From Bifidobacterium sp. ESL0800 (GTDB lineage: Bacteria > Actinomycetota > Actinomycetes > Actinomycetales > Bifidobacteriaceae): a stretch of 64,000 bases of DNA. The notes under the pieces are model-generated. The model was not told where the DNA came from, searched no databases, and saw only the letters and a program-made list of their open reading frames with translations. Position numbers and translations under genes: made by a program. Positions 9,531 through 20,846 of this stretch are shown piece after piece (positions within the stretch are counted from its first letter, which is position 1; each line of letters begins with the position of its first letter). The DNA lies in the NCBI RefSeq assembly GCF_029395355.1, contig NZ_CP113913.1:124001-188000 (forward strand), read 5' to 3'.

Positions 9531-9569
9531 AAATGGGTTCCGAGCATCTGCTTGGAACCCATTTGTTTT
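9531..9569 (+). terminator. Terminator of tRNA-Ser(CGA)
   Basis: A perfect 11-bp stem (AAATGGGTTCC with GGAACCCATTT, 12-nt loop) is followed by GTTTTG. The second tRNA-Ser at 40204 is followed by a similar GGGTTCC hairpin. Confidence 0.85.
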
Positions 9570-9737
9570 GCCGAAAAGCCAGTAGCAGCAACGATTTCGG
9601 CGCTGGGATGACAAGATTGACGATGGCGTCTACCTCATCATCGGCCTGCTCATGGAAGCTTTCGGCTATGGCATCGCCTACCGGCGTGGGCGGGGAGGTC
9701 ATAGCCTGTTGATTCCGTCGTGCCGGTCTGTGTGGTT

Positions 9738-10483
9738 CTAGTATTCGAGTGTCTTGTAGGCGTGGTTGCCCCATGCCAGCAGGATTGCGCTGTAGATGAT
9801 GAACAGGGCTGTCGCCGCGCCCATCGCGGGCGTGAATCCGAGGGTGTCGACCAGCGCGCTGTAGGCGTTGGGCAGAAAATAGCGCAGGGTGTCGAGCATC
9901 GGGGCGATTTGCGAGGTCAGGATGTAGAGGATGGAGACGAGCATCGTGATGCCCGTGCCGAATCGTTGGGAGACCAGGGCCGCCACCAGCAGGCACAGCA
10001 GCATGGCGAATATGGTGCCGATGATGTCGAACGCGGCGCTTTGGGCGGTGTCGGCGTCGATGGGCAGGAACGTGCCCGAGGCGTAGGGCTGGCCGGTCAT
10101 GTAGAGGTAATAGACGGCCGTGCTGACAATGAACAGCAGGACGGCGTATATGGCGACCACCCCGGCCAGCGCGGCCGTCTTCGCCATGAAGACCTTGCGC
10201 CTGCTGATGTCCTTGTAGAGGAACAGGGTGCCTTCCCGGGCCTCGGTGTAGAAGGTCGTGGCGACCAGGTAGATCAGCACGATCATGGGCAGGATGGTCT
10301 GGTAGTTGACGTTGAGCACGGCCCCGAAGAAGGAGAGGCAGTCGGTCGAGCCTTTGTCGCCGCTGAACTGCATGAATTTCGTGCTGAACTGCGCGGCGAT
10401 GGGCAGCAGTATAGGGAAGAGGCTGAAGCAGAGGAATATGATGGCTTCCTTGGTGCGCAGCAGGTTCCTGAAGATGAGGCGTG

Positions 10484-10487
<4 letters not shown>
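9738..10487 (-). CDS. ABC transporter permease
   Basis: The 249-residue protein has about six hydrophobic segments typical of an ABC-2-like permease (starts MTRLIFRNLLRTKEAIIFLC; later segments FILTS-type and LFIIYSAILLAWG). It overlaps the stop of the adjacent ATPase gene by four bases (ATGA) and has GAAAGGAACAA before the ATG, so the two form one exporter. Substrate is unknown. Such single-permease pairs often serve antimicrobial-peptide resistance or lipid export, but nothing here decides this. It lies in the presumed tRNA-linked island. Confidence 0.85.
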
Positions 10488-11371
<884 letters not shown>

Positions 11372-11582
11372 CGTCTTTCCTTTCCCGTTGCCCGCCTTAT
11401 CGCGGGGACTGGAATGACGATACGTCGGCTGGCCGCTGCCGGGGCCGGAAACCGGAAAGCGCTGCACGTTTGTGCAGTCGCAGGCGGAAAGAGTGCACGA
11501 ACATGCAGCGGGGGAGGGCGATTGCGGCCGGCTGGAAGATGAGGGCGCTGTCACCGGCTGTGCAGCCGGAAGGAGGCCGGTA

Positions 11583-12785
11583 TCAGTCTTTTTGTCTTCC
11601 TTTCAGCGGTATCTCGATATGGATGAACCAGCCGTCGTCGTCCGCCCGCGAGCGTACCACGCCGCCGGCGTCCTCGATCTCGCGCCGGTGGGCTTTGAGG
11701 CCCAGGCCGTGCCGTACATGGCCGAGCGGAATGTCGCCGGTCTGCGGACGCGATATGGTGTTCGTCTCGGTCAGCGTGACCCTTTCGGCGTCGATCGAGA
11801 CGGACAGGGCGAAGGTGTCCTTTCCGGGAATGGTGTGCCTGATGATGTTGGCGTACAGCTCCCGGATGCAGTCCGTGACGATCGCCGCCTCGTCCTCACT
11901 TACGGGAATCTCAGAATCGTAACGGCCGACCGCCGACCGGCCGCGGTAGCCGAGCCCGTCCATCGACCGCTGCTCCTTGCCGACCAGTTCGCGGACGGCC
12001 TGATTCAGGTCGACGGGACGGGAAGTATCGTCATTGCTCTCCGCTTGTGGTTCCGTCACGTCGGATTGGTCGAGTTTCAGGACGTCTACGACCTCGTGCA
12101 TGTTGTTGAGAGCGGATTGCGAGGCCTTGTAGATGGCATCCAGAGCCTTCTTCGGCTCTTCCGGGATCGTGTCGTCGTCCTTCCACTGCCACGACTGGAT
12201 CGCGATGGCCGAGATCTCCTGCGTTATCGAATCGTGGATCCGCTTGGCGAGCCGCTGGTTGCCCTTGATCTCGTCGAGTTCGCGTTGCGCGCGTTGCGCC
12301 TCGAACAGCCGCTCCCTCGCGGCTATCGAGTCCCGCCTGTTGGCCAGGATGATGCCGACGACGGCGACGGCGAGATAAAACATGCCCGCCGCCAGGCCGC
12401 TGGTGACCGCACCCCGATAATGCTCGTGGACGTTGAACAGCATGTTGGCGGCCGAAAGCAGGCACACCCCACCAATCGCATACAGCGGCATGGCTTGGTA
12501 GGCCAATAGGCCGATTACGGGAAGCATAACGAAAGCGGATTGTGCCACCGGCAATCCCAAAGCCTCGACCGCGCCATAGAACAGGATGTGGGCGACGCAC
12601 GCCGGCACCGGAGAAACCGCGATGGCCATGCTGAGCAGGAACTGGACCAGAAGCGAGACCCACGACCACAGGCCATGCGGATGCCAGAACGGCGTTTCGG
12701 CGCACACGACGAGGCAGCACGCCGCGGCCCAGATGCAGAGGCCTCGTTTCCCGGGAGCCTTCACGTATCCGAGTATCTTTGACAT
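11583..12785 (-). CDS. Sensor histidine kinase (HisKA_3 type)
   Basis: This 400-residue protein has about six N-terminal membrane segments within residues 15-150, then a coiled stretch and the dimerisation motif KRIHDSITQEIS with phospho-acceptor His184. The ATP-binding domain follows, ending HVRHGLGLKAHRREIEDAGG. The fold resembles NarL-family partner kinases. GGAGGGATTGC precedes the ATG. The membrane part has almost no extracytoplasmic domain, so the signal is probably sensed in the membrane. The response regulator is encoded divergently 170 bases away. Confidence 0.88.
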   Translation of the reverse strand: MSKILGYVKAPGKRGLCIWAAACCLVVCAETPFWHPHGLWSWVSLLVQFLLSMAIAVSPVPACVAHILFYGAVEALGLPVAQSAFVMLPVIGLLAYQAMPLYAIGGVCLLSAANMLFNVHEHYRGAVTSGLAAGMFYLAVAVVGIILANRRDSIAARERLFEAQRAQRELDEIKGNQRLAKRIHDSITQEISAIAIQSWQWKDDDTIPEEPKKALDAIYKASQSALNNMHEVVDVLKLDQSDVTEPQAESNDDTSRPVDLNQAVRELVGKEQRSMDGLGYRGRSAVGRYDSEIPVSEDEAAIVTDCIRELYANIIRHTIPGKDTFALSVSIDAERVTLTETNTISRPQTGDIPLGHVRHGLGLKAHRREIEDAGGVVRSRADDDGWFIHIEIPLKGRQKD

Positions 12786-12955
12786 GCAATCCCTCCGAAA
12801 CCCGCCTTGACATGCGGCGACGCCACCGCCGGCACTTCCCAGATTCTACCTCGCCGCCGCAACCCGTCCACGGTGCGACGCTAGCCTTATACGGGGGAGC
12901 GTCGTTCCGGAATGTAGAATTGGCATGGGGATAGGCAGGCGAGGACTGGAGGGGC

Positions 12956-13621
12956 ATGAAACAGGCATTGAAGACGGGGATACTGGACAACGACAGGCTC
13001 TCGCTGGACCGGATCACGTCGGTGCTGCCGAAACTGCTGCCGGGCCTTGTCGTCGCCTGGAGCACGGCCAGCGCCGACGAGGCCGTCCGTCGCTGCCTGG
13101 ACGAGCAATGGCGGCCCGATCTTTTCATCACCGACGTCGAGCTCGACGGGACCACCGGCATGGAGGTCTGCCGCCGTATCCGCCGCGGACGGTGCGCGGT
13201 GCCCATCCTGGCGATGAGCTCGTTCAGCCCCAGAAAATACGCCCGGCAGCTTTCACAGGCCGGCGCGCAAGGATTCATGGTCAAAGGCAACATGCAGCAA
13301 ATGGTCGCGGCTCTCAACAACGTCGCCGCCGGAGATACGTTCTCGCCGGAAACCGACATATCGTTCCCCAGCCCGGAAGACGCCTGCCAGGCCGCAGAGG
13401 CCACCCCGGAGCAAAACGACATCTTCGACTCCCTGAGCGACCTCGAGCAACAGATTCTCCAACAGACCTCGGAAGGATTCACCAACGAGGAAATCGCCGA
13501 ATCCCTCAACACCGCCCCGGCCACGATACGCTCGCACACCCGCACGATCCGCAAGAAACTGGGCGCCAAGACTTTGAGCCATGCCGTGGCCCTCTGGCTG
13601 ACCCACAACATCACTGGCTGA
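12956..13621 (+). CDS. LuxR/NarL-family response regulator
   Basis: The 221-residue regulator has a receiver domain with acidic pair near Asp11-Asp13, phospho-acceptor Asp60 in LFITDVELDG and Lys in GFMVKGN, followed by a C-terminal LuxR helix-turn-helix (about 143-210; EGFTNEEIAESLNTAPATIR). GGAGGGGC lies just before the ATG. It is the likely partner of the divergent kinase and, by proximity, a candidate regulator of the ABC exporter. Confidence 0.92.
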   Translation: MKQALKTGILDNDRLSLDRITSVLPKLLPGLVVAWSTASADEAVRRCLDEQWRPDLFITDVELDGTTGMEVCRRIRRGRCAVPILAMSSFSPRKYARQLSQAGAQGFMVKGNMQQMVAALNNVAAGDTFSPETDISFPSPEDACQAAEATPEQNDIFDSLSDLEQQILQQTSEGFTNEEIAESLNTAPATIRSHTRTIRKKLGAKTLSHAVALWLTHNITG

Positions 13622-13642
13622 GAAGAAGAGCAAAAATCCGTT

Positions 13643-13676
13643 GGGCCGGCATCCGATTTGATTCGGATGCCGGCCC
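13643..13676 (+). terminator. GC-rich hairpin after response regulator
   Basis: A perfect 13-bp stem (GGGCCGGCATCCG with CGGATGCCGGCCC, 8-nt loop) lies 21 bases after the stop. There is no T run, but its stability and place suggest a terminator. The rest of 13677-13908 holds no gene that could be supported. Confidence 0.65.
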
Positions 13677-13908
13677 GCGGCGTTAGTAGAGGGACGATTC
13701 AGGGACGCCCCGTCGGTTTCGACGCCATCCGGTGAAAAGCTTCTTGCCCGCCTTTTATGGTCCGGATGGGTAACGCTGCCGTACCCGACATGCTCCAAGT
13801 ATACCTATCTGTGGAGATTGTTCTTGAGGTCAAGATTTTCGTTTATATGGCGCGAATGCGTTATGCTGAATATAAGTCAATTCCTATTGCCCATGAAGGA
13901 GGCCGGCT

Positions 13909-14094
13909 ATGACTGGTGTTGAGAAGCGCGCGCAGGATGTGTACCAGGCTGTGCACTCCACGGAGATGGAGGGGCAGCATGTGGATGGGCGGTTCATGGC
14001 GGATGCGAAGGAATATATTTTCGGTGGCATAGATTTCGATGAATGGGGCAGGCGCGTTAGGAACCGAGTTCGTTTAGAGATGTCTCATGCCTGA
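13909..14094 (+). CDS. VbhA-like antitoxin of Fic toxin
   Basis: This 61-residue protein precedes a Fic gene and overlaps it by eight bases. It contains S17-T-E-M-E21-G22, which fits the inhibitory motif [S/T]xxxE[G/N] of class I Fic antitoxins, where the Glu blocks ATP binding in the Fic active site. GAAGGAGGCC lies before the ATG. Family assignment is from motif and context, as the rest of the sequence is short. Confidence 0.85.
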   Translation: MTGVEKRAQDVYQAVHSTEMEGQHVDGRFMADAKEYIFGGIDFDEWGRRVRNRVRLEMSHA

Positions 14095-14827
14095 TGACGG
14101 TGGGTTTGTCGATCCGTATCTTATAAGTGGCACGGATGTACTCGTCAATCTGGTCGGAGCGAAAACACAGAAGGATCTGCTGCGTGCGGAGAGCATGCTC
14201 GTCACTTATTCCAGTGCCGGGTTGCGGCGAGAGCGGCTGCGGGCTGATGGGACCATCGGCCAGTTGTGTTTTATTCATCGTTCATTGTTTTCCGAGGTGT
14301 ATCCATGGGCGGGCGAGTTTCGTAGAGTGGATATCTCCAAGGGCGGTTCGACATTCCTGCCGGTCGCGTTCCTTGAGACCGGAGCGCAATATGTAGAGTC
14401 CGTGTTGCGTGAGGATGGCATGTTCAGGGGCATGGACCGTAGGACGTTCGTCGAACGGCTGAGCGTCAGCTACGACAACCTCAACAACCTGCATCCCTTC
14501 CGGGAGGGTAATGGTCGTGCGCAGCGGTTCTTCTGGGAGCTGGTCGCCCATGATGCCGGTTGGCATTTCGATTGGGGATTGGTGACCAAGGAATTCAATG
14601 ACCAGGCGTCGATCGCGGCCATGCGTGACGATGACCTGTCGTTGCTTGAACGGATGTTCGACACCATCGTCAAACCGTTGGATGAGCCGCTCGTCGCTGG
14701 CCCTGATCCCAAGGCGCTGGGCAGAGGGGAGTATGTTCCCTCGAACACCAGCGGCATCAGACTCGATCCTTCCCAATACGCGGCATTGTATAGGCGATAT
14801 ATCGGCTCAGGCAAGAAAACTCATTAG
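14087..14827 (+). CDS. Fic-domain toxin (AMP-transferase family)
   Basis: The 246-residue protein carries the complete Fic motif HPFREGNGRAQR at 136-147 (consensus HxFx[D/E]GNGRxxR), with preceding helix EVYPWAGEFRRVDISKGGS. Fic enzymes usually transfer AMP from ATP to a hydroxyl of a target protein. The absence of an inhibitory helix in the protein itself and the separate VbhA-like antitoxin upstream make it class I. Target unknown. It lies inside the presumed tRNA-Ser island. Confidence 0.93.
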   Translation: MPDDGGFVDPYLISGTDVLVNLVGAKTQKDLLRAESMLVTYSSAGLRRERLRADGTIGQLCFIHRSLFSEVYPWAGEFRRVDISKGGSTFLPVAFLETGAQYVESVLREDGMFRGMDRRTFVERLSVSYDNLNNLHPFREGNGRAQRFFWELVAHDAGWHFDWGLVTKEFNDQASIAAMRDDDLSLLERMFDTIVKPLDEPLVAGPDPKALGRGEYVPSNTSGIRLDPSQYAALYRRYIGSGKKTH

Positions 14828-14846
14828 GTTTAGCGAGGAGCGGATT

Positions 14847-15118
14847 ATGTGCGACGAGGAACTGTACAGGCTTTTTGGGACGACCGAGGGCGATGTGAAT
14901 CGTACGGTCGACAAGGTGGAAGCCGGCGATTATTCCGATTTTGATTTTTCGCAGGTTATGCAGGGGCGTCCCATGGAGAAGGAACGATGGAGACGGTTTC
15001 CGCACCGGTGGCGGAGTCCCGTGTGAAGGCGATGAATCGTGTGGCCAAGGGGCAGGGCATCTCCCGTAGCGAGTTCATCCGTCGTGCCATCGATCGTGAG
15101 CTTATGGCTCTGTCATGA
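14847..15118 (+). pseudogene. Frameshifted ribbon-helix-helix protein gene
   Basis: GAGGAG precedes the ATG at 14847. Frame 1 gives MCDEELYRLFGTTEGDVNRT and continues to about 14985, after which the sensible sequence moves to another frame (METVSAPVAESRVKAMNRVA at 14987, then KGQGISRSEFIRRAIDREL, ending 15118). Joined, they would make a protein of about 90 residues with an acidic N-terminus and a C-terminal CopG-like fold, as in some antitoxins. One missing base near 14985 would explain it. Unshifted, the first frame stops at 15026 (59 residues). A sequencing error is possible. Confidence 0.6.
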
Positions 15119-15292
15119 GCAGCGCGGCAAACGCGACCGATGAATATTCTGTTTTCAAGTTGGCGGTGTGTCGTATAGGCCCGTATGTAACCGTAAGGAA
15201 ACATTTCTAACGGGGCGAGATGCGGGGCGCGGGCGCTTCGGGTGGACATGCAAAGGCCAATGATTCCAACGATTCCGGCCATGCTTTTGACG

Positions 15293-15310
15293 GAATCTCG
15301 CCTTATCCGC
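15293..15310 (+). other. Putative attR: 18-bp copy of tRNA-Ser 3' end
   Basis: GAATCTCGCCTTATCCGC is identical to 9507-9524. No tRNA structure is present around this copy. The interval 15119-15532 holds otherwise only the hairpin that follows, and no gene. Confidence 0.6.
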
Positions 15311-15315
15311 GTCAA

Positions 15316-15346
15316 GCCTCCGGAGCCTCGGTTTCGGGGGCGTTTT
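15316..15346 (+). terminator. Hairpin beyond the attR copy
   Basis: GCCTCCG pairs with CGGGGGC (one G-U pair, 12-nt loop) and is followed by GTTTTCG. It may be the original tRNA-Ser terminator left behind when the island inserted. Confidence 0.5.
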
Positions 15347-15532
15347 CGTAGCAGCTCACAGCCCAAGTGCCGGGCGGCTCAAAGGTGCTGGGCTTGAAGC
15401 CGTATCAGGCGGCCGTATTGTGAGACATTCGTCACGGTGGGGAATGCCTATACCGTCGTCTACGGTTTACTTGCAACGTCGTCTACCGTTTGCCCGCGCG
15501 CCGTGCCGCACCGAGCAGGAATCCTCATACAA

Positions 15533-16447
15533 TCACTCGTACAAAGCGGCATCAAAGGCCGGATATCCCAGCGATAGTGCCAAATAAATACGCGAGGAAA
15601 TGAGCTCGGAAAGCACGGCCAACGATTTGCTGCTGCTTTCGGTCCTCGGATTGTTGGGGTTGGAACCGGTGCCCGCAGCGGAATCGTCGGATTCGGACGC
15701 TTCCGGCAACGCCTGCGAAAGCGCGGTCAGCGATTCCCTGGCACAATTCATCTCGGCAACCGCGACAGTTGAGGCCCGTAGTCCGGTGCTCGGGTCGGTT
15801 ATGGTATCAGGATGAGCGACGAGGTTGGCCACGTCGTAGACTTTCTCGCGCGGGTCGTTGGGAGCGTTGGCAGCACCGGCGTCCCGCGTTTCCAAAGAGA
15901 TAAGGCGCGAGGCGATGGCTTTGTGGTCGTCGCTTAATTGCAGGGTGGCATTGTCAATGCCTTTGGCGGCGAGAAGCTCGATTTCAAAGCCCGCTCTGTC
16001 TTCCGCCAAAGCCAACGAGCCGAGGGTGTCGTTGCCGATATTCAGCGCGACGATATTGTCGAGACTGGCAAGTGCGGCGTCGGGTTGGGCCGCAGGTGCG
16101 TCGACGAGTGAAGAGAGATTGCGCTGCAACCATTGCATTTGTGCGCTTTTCATGGTGTATACGCTGAATTGCGAGGGGCAGAGCGTGGCCGCTTCACGCC
16201 AGGATTTCGCCGCGTTGCCGGCGGATAGATAGCGGTCGATGAACGGGTTGCCTGCGATGGCATGGGCGTTGTCGATAACGGCATTGGTATAGGCGACTTT
16301 GCAGGGCCCTGCGGACTCCACGGGTGATTCGATTCTCGGTGCGTTGCAGGCCGAAAGAGGAATGATGAAAGCCGCTATGGCAATCCCCGGAAGGACACGC
16401 CGACTGAGGAAATTGCGCAAAGAGGAAAAAACGCGACGTGTCTGCAT
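15533..16447 (-). CDS. Putative lipoprotein of unknown function
   Basis: The 304-residue protein has a basic N-terminus, a hydrophobic stretch and a lipobox LSAC with Cys34, so it is probably a membrane-anchored lipoprotein. The rest is Ala/Ser-rich with helical character and a disordered segment near 255-275 (Ser/Asp/Asn). No catalytic motif is visible. It is transcribed divergently from nusA, 83 bases away, at the place where rimP often lies in other bacteria. It does not resemble RimP. Confidence 0.75.
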   Translation of the reverse strand: MQTRRVFSSLRNFLSRRVLPGIAIAAFIIPLSACNAPRIESPVESAGPCKVAYTNAVIDNAHAIAGNPFIDRYLSAGNAAKSWREAATLCPSQFSVYTMKSAQMQWLQRNLSSLVDAPAAQPDAALASLDNIVALNIGNDTLGSLALAEDRAGFEIELLAAKGIDNATLQLSDDHKAIASRLISLETRDAGAANAPNDPREKVYDVANLVAHPDTITDPSTGLRASTVAVAEMNCARESLTALSQALPEASESDDSAAGTGSNPNNPRTESSSKSLAVLSELISSRIYLALSLGYPAFDAALYE

Positions 16448-16530
16448 AAAACACTAGAATACTGAATGATTATGACTTCATAGAGCTTGCAGAGCTCGGC
16501 AGATAATTTCATATAGGAGGTCTTGCGACC

Positions 16531-17598
16531 ATGGAACTGGACCTGACAGGTATTCATCAGCTCGCGGCAGGGCAGGGAATCGATTCTGAAACACTTGACA
16601 ACGCACTTTCTGAAGCGTTGCTATTGGCTTACAGCAAAACACCACATGCGGCGAAACACGCCCGCGTCGAACTTGACGATCGTGCCGGCACCTTCACCAT
16701 CTGGGCGAGGGACGAAAAGCCTGTGGAACCCACCGAGGAGGACCCGCACCCGCGTCCGGAACTCGGCGAAGAATACGATGACACCCCGCATGATTTCGGA
16801 CGTTTGGCGGCTTCGACCGCTCGCCAGGTGATTCGTCAGCTTTTCCGCGATGCGGAGGACGAGCGTGTGCTCGGCGCCTTCGCCGGCCAGAAGGGCAAGC
16901 TCATCACCGGCGTCATCCAGCAGGATACGAAGGATCCGGCCAATGTGCATGTCGCCGTGGGTGATGTCGAGGCGATTCTTCCCAAGCGTGAGCAGGTGCC
17001 GGGCGAGCATTATCGCCACGGCGACCGTCTGCGCGTCTATGTCGTCACCGTCGGCCGTGGCCTGAAGGGTCCCGAAATCGTCGTGTCGCGTTCGCACCCT
17101 GAGCTGGTGCGCAAGCTTTTCGAGCGTGAGGTGCCCGAGCTGGTCAGCGGCGCGGTCTCGATCATGGCCATCGCCCGTGAGGCCGGCGCCCGTACGAAGA
17201 TCGCCGTTCGTGCCAACACCGAAGGCGTCAATCCCAAGGGTGCCCTGATCGGGCCCGGCGGCGCTCGCGTGCGTGCGGTGATGGAAAATCTCGGACCTGA
17301 AAAGATCGATATCGTCGACTGGTCGAAGGATCCGGCCAAGTTCGTCGGTTCGGCGCTCTCGCCGGCCGTCGCCACCGGTGTCGACATCGTCAGCGAGAAG
17401 AACAAGACGGCCATCGCCTACATCCACGACGACCAGCTTTCGCTCGCCATCGGCAAGGAAGGCCAGAACGCCCGTCTCGCCGCCAAACTCACCGGTTGGA
17501 AGATCGGTATCGAGTCCAGCGAGGCCCATACTGCAGCTCTGGCTCAGGCTGCGGCAAAGGCGGCCGAAGAGGGCAAAACGGCAGGAAACGAACAATAG
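16531..17598 (+). CDS. nusA: Transcription elongation/antitermination factor NusA
   Basis: NusA binds RNA polymerase and modulates pausing, termination and rRNA antitermination. The 355 residues contain the N-terminal polymerase-binding domain (1 to about 125; ATARQVIRQLFRDAEDE), an S1 domain (KGKLITGVIQQD...), and two KH domains (GPGGARVRAVMENL and LAIGKEGQNARLAAKLTGW). The acidic C-terminal repeats of E. coli NusA are absent, as usual in Gram-positives. AGGAGG precedes the ATG. Confidence 0.97.
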   Translation: MELDLTGIHQLAAGQGIDSETLDNALSEALLLAYSKTPHAAKHARVELDDRAGTFTIWARDEKPVEPTEEDPHPRPELGEEYDDTPHDFGRLAASTARQVIRQLFRDAEDERVLGAFAGQKGKLITGVIQQDTKDPANVHVAVGDVEAILPKREQVPGEHYRHGDRLRVYVVTVGRGLKGPEIVVSRSHPELVRKLFEREVPELVSGAVSIMAIAREAGARTKIAVRANTEGVNPKGALIGPGGARVRAVMENLGPEKIDIVDWSKDPAKFVGSALSPAVATGVDIVSEKNKTAIAYIHDDQLSLAIGKEGQNARLAAKLTGWKIGIESSEAHTAALAQAAAKAAEEGKTAGNEQ

Positions 17599-17781
17599 TC
17601 TGCAATCCAGCATCACGAGTATGCTGGAAATCAGCAATCCGAGTGCGGGCACGCAGTGTGTCCGCATGTCGGCGGAGACGAGGTAACACAATCATGGTCG
17701 CACGATGAGTCTGGGTAAGCTCGCCGTAACAATACATTGACCGTGCATGTACGCGCGGTCACAATAGTAGGAGAAAACTGA

Positions 17782-20709
17782 GTGGCAAAACAGCGCGTAT
17801 ATGAACTCGCTAAAGAGTTTGGCGTAGATAGTAAAGCCGTCCTTCAGAAGCTGAAGGACATGGGGGAGTTCGTCAAATCCGCATCCTCCACAGTGGAGGC
17901 GCCGGTCGTTCGCAAATTGCGGGCCGCGTTTCCTCAAAATGACAACTCCGGAGCCGGCAGCGCTTCGGCAAAGTCCAAGCCTTCCGCCCACGGCGCCAAG
18001 CCGGGCAGCAATCACCAGCGTCAAAACCCGACCAGTGCAAAGCCGGGGGAGCAGGCTCATTCGCATTTCCCCGCCAAGCCCGGCGCCGGTTCCCATCATG
18101 AGTCTTCGCGTGGTGGCCAGCCTCATGGAACGCGCCATGAGGGAGGAAACCATGAATATGAGGGCAATCGTGGGCATAATGAACACGGTGGTCGCGATCA
18201 TGGGCGTCGTCAGGGCGGTATGCCCGGGCCGCGCAACAACCAGCGTTTCCATGGCAACAATGGCGGCATGAGGCCGGGTGCGAATGGTTCGCACAACGGC
18301 GGTTCCCCGCGTCCCGGCAATGGTGGGGCGCAACCCACCCCGCACTCGGCGCATGCAGGGAGCGGGCCTCGTCCGGGCAACAACCCGTTCAGCCGCAAGC
18401 AGGGCATGCATGCGCCTATGCCCAGCGGCATCCCGCGCCCGCATCCGATGGCTCGTCCGACGGTCAACAACAGCCGTGGAGGACGTAACGGTGGTCGTGG
18501 CGGGTTCCGCAACGGACGCTCGTCCCAGGGTGCACGTCCAGGGCAGTGGGGACACAACCGTCCTGGTCAGGGCCAGGGCGAATCCCAAGGTCGTGGCGGC
18601 AGCCGCTTCGGTGGCGGCAACGGCAACGGCGGCGGCTATCAGGGCGGCGGCGGCCCGTCGCGTGGCGGCGGTCGCGGTCGCGGCGGTGCAGCAGGTGCGT
18701 TCGGTCGTCAGGGCGGAAAGTCCTCGAGGGCTCGTAAGAACAGGCTCGCGAAACGTCGTGATTACGAGGAGATCAAAGCTCCTACCATCGGCGGCGTTCG
18801 CATCCCCGCCGGCAATGGTCAGACCGTAAAGCTCCGTCAAGGAGCCACGCTCGCCGACCTCGCCGAAAAGATCAACGTCAATCCTGCCGCTTTGGTGACG
18901 GTCATGTTCCACTTGGGCGAGATGGTTACGGCCACCCAGTCCCTCGATGAAGCCACGTTCCAGATTCTGGGCGAGGAGATCGGCTGGAATGTCAAGATCG
19001 TTTCCGCCGAAGAGGAGGACAAGGAGATCCTGCAGCAGTTCGACATCAATCTTGATGCCGAAGAACTGCAGGATGACGAGGACCTGAAGCCGCGTCCGCC
19101 GGTGGTCACCGTCATGGGTCACGTCGACCACGGCAAGACCCGCCTGCTCGACACCATCCGCAAGACCAACGTCTCCGCGCGAGAGGCCGGTGGCATCACC
19201 CAGCGTATCGGCGCTTACCAGGTAACCGTCGATCTGGAAGACACGCCACGCAAGATCACCTTCCTCGATACCCCTGGTCACGAGGCGTTCACCGCCATGC
19301 GTGCCCGCGGTGCCGAGCTCACCGACATCGCAGTGCTCGTTGTCGCGGCCGATGACGGCGTGATGCCGCAGACGGTCGAGGCCATCAACCACGCGCAGGC
19401 GGCCAAGGTGCCGATCGTGGTCGCGGTCAACAAGATCGATGTCGAAGGCGCGAACCCCGAAAAGGTGCGTGGCCAGTTGACCGAATTCGGCCTGGTCCCC
19501 GAAGAATACGGCGGCGACACCATGTTCGTCGACATCTCCGCGAAACTGGGCACCAACGTCGACAAGCTGCTTGAAGCGATCCTCCTGACCGCCGATGCGG
19601 AACTCGACCTCAAGGCCAACCCCGATATGGACGCTCGTGGCGCGACCGTCGAGGCAAGGCTCGACAAGGGACGCGGCGCCGTGGCGACCGTGCTGGTGCA
19701 GCAGGGCACGCTCCATGTGGGCGACGCCATCGTGGCCGGCACTTCATACGGCCGCGTGCGTGCCATGCTCAACGAGGATGGCAAGACCATGAAGGCCGCA
19801 GCGCCTTCCACACCTGTCCAGGTGCTGGGCCTGACCAGCGTGCCGAGCGCCGGCGACCTCTTCCTGGTCGCCCCCGACGACCGCACCGCCCGCCAGATTG
19901 CCGAGAAGCGTCAGGCCTCCGAACGCGCGGCCCAGCTGGCCAAGCGCCGCAAGGTCGTCTCGCTCGAGAGCTTGAAGGAGCAGTTCGCCAAGTCCGAGGT
20001 CGACATGCTCAACATCGTCATCAAGGGCGATTCCTCCGGTTCCGTCGAGGCGCTGGAAGACTCCCTGATGAAGATCGAGGTGTCCGACGAGGTCGGCATC
20101 CAGGTCATCCACCGCGGCGTCGGCGCTATCACGCAGAACGACGTCAACTTGGCCACGGTCGACAAGGCCGTCATCATCGGCTTCAACGTCCGTCCGAACC
20201 GTCAGGTCGCCGATCTCGCCGACCGCGAGGGCGTGGAGATCAAGTACTACTCCGTCATCTACAAGGCCATCGAGGACATCGAAGCCGCCTTGAAGGGCAT
20301 GCTCAAGCCGGAGTACGAAGAGGTCACCACCTCCCATTCCGAGATCCGCCAGATCTTCCGTTCCTCCAAGTTCGGCAACATCGCCGGCGTTATGGTCCAG
20401 GACGGCGAGGTCAAGCGTGGAACCAAGGCACGTATCCTGCGCAATGGCGTCACCACGGTCAACGATCTGGAAATCACTTCGCTGCGTCGTTTCAAGGACG
20501 ACGTGCAGTCCGTCAAGGAAGGCTACGAGGCCGGTATCAACCTCGGCTCCTTCAACGACATCCAGGAAGGCGACATCATCGAGACCTTCGAGATGAAGGA
20601 GATCGAGCGCAAGGATGGTCAGCCTTCTAAGAAGGAAGACAAGGGCTCCGGAAAGTCCGAAGGCGATCTCAAGGCGCCTGAACCGAAGACCGAATCCAAG
20701 AAGAAGTGA
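17782..20709 (+). CDS. infB: Translation initiation factor IF-2
   Basis: IF-2 is the GTPase that places fMet-tRNA on the ribosome. The 975 residues begin with an IF2_N domain ([20 protein letters not shown]). A long linker of about 270 residues rich in Gly, Arg, Asn and His follows, then a second IF2_N domain near 335-390. The G domain has G1 GHVDHGKT at 446-453, DTPGHE and NKID. Domains II to IV follow. The linker is unusual in its composition. The gene starts with GTG after GTAGGAGAA. No ylxR lies between nusA and infB. Confidence 0.97.
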   Translation: MAKQRVYELAKEFGVDSKAVLQKLKDMGEFVKSASSTVEAPVVRKLRAAFPQNDNSGAGSASAKSKPSAHGAKPGSNHQRQNPTSAKPGEQAHSHFPAKPGAGSHHESSRGGQPHGTRHEGGNHEYEGNRGHNEHGGRDHGRRQGGMPGPRNNQRFHGNNGGMRPGANGSHNGGSPRPGNGGAQPTPHSAHAGSGPRPGNNPFSRKQGMHAPMPSGIPRPHPMARPTVNNSRGGRNGGRGGFRNGRSSQGARPGQWGHNRPGQGQGESQGRGGSRFGGGNGNGGGYQGGGGPSRGGGRGRGGAAGAFGRQGGKSSRARKNRLAKRRDYEEIKAPTIGGVRIPAGNGQTVKLRQGATLADLAEKINVNPAALVTVMFHLGEMVTATQSLDEATFQILGEEIGWNVKIVSAEEEDKEILQQFDINLDAEELQDDEDLKPRPPVVTVMGHVDHGKTRLLDTIRKTNVSAREAGGITQRIGAYQVTVDLEDTPRKITFLDTPGHEAFTAMRARGAELTDIAVLVVAADDGVMPQTVEAINHAQAAKVPIVVAVNKIDVEGANPEKVRGQLTEFGLVPEEYGGDTMFVDISAKLGTNVDKLLEAILLTADAELDLKANPDMDARGATVEARLDKGRGAVATVLVQQGTLHVGDAIVAGTSYGRVRAMLNEDGKTMKAAAPSTPVQVLGLTSVPSAGDLFLVAPDDRTARQIAEKRQASERAAQLAKRRKVVSLESLKEQFAKSEVDMLNIVIKGDSSGSVEALEDSLMKIEVSDEVGIQVIHRGVGAITQNDVNLATVDKAVIIGFNVRPNRQVADLADREGVEIKYYSVIYKAIEDIEAALKGMLKPEYEEVTTSHSEIRQIFRSSKFGNIAGVMVQDGEVKRGTKARILRNGVTTVNDLEITSLRRFKDDVQSVKEGYEAGINLGSFNDIQEGDIIETFEMKEIERKDGQPSKKEDKGSGKSEGDLKAPEPKTESKKK

Positions 20710-20751
20710 ATAAGCCGGTCTGTATCAGACCGACTTGATGATTGAGCGTTA

Positions 20752-20789
20752 GTCGCCCGTCGTGCCATTGGTTGTGCGCGGCGGGCGAC
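20752..20789 (+). terminator. GC-rich hairpin after infB
   Basis: A 14-bp stem (GTCGCCCGTCGTGC with GCGCGGCGGGCGAC, two G-U pairs, 10-nt loop) lies 43 bases after infB. A weaker hairpin at 20712-20736 precedes it. There is no T run, but the stem is strong enough to be the infB terminator. Confidence 0.6.
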
Positions 20790-20846
20790 AGCACTATGTG
20801 GGTCGGAAACGAAAACGCGTTGTTTACAGCAGTAAACCCTATTGTT

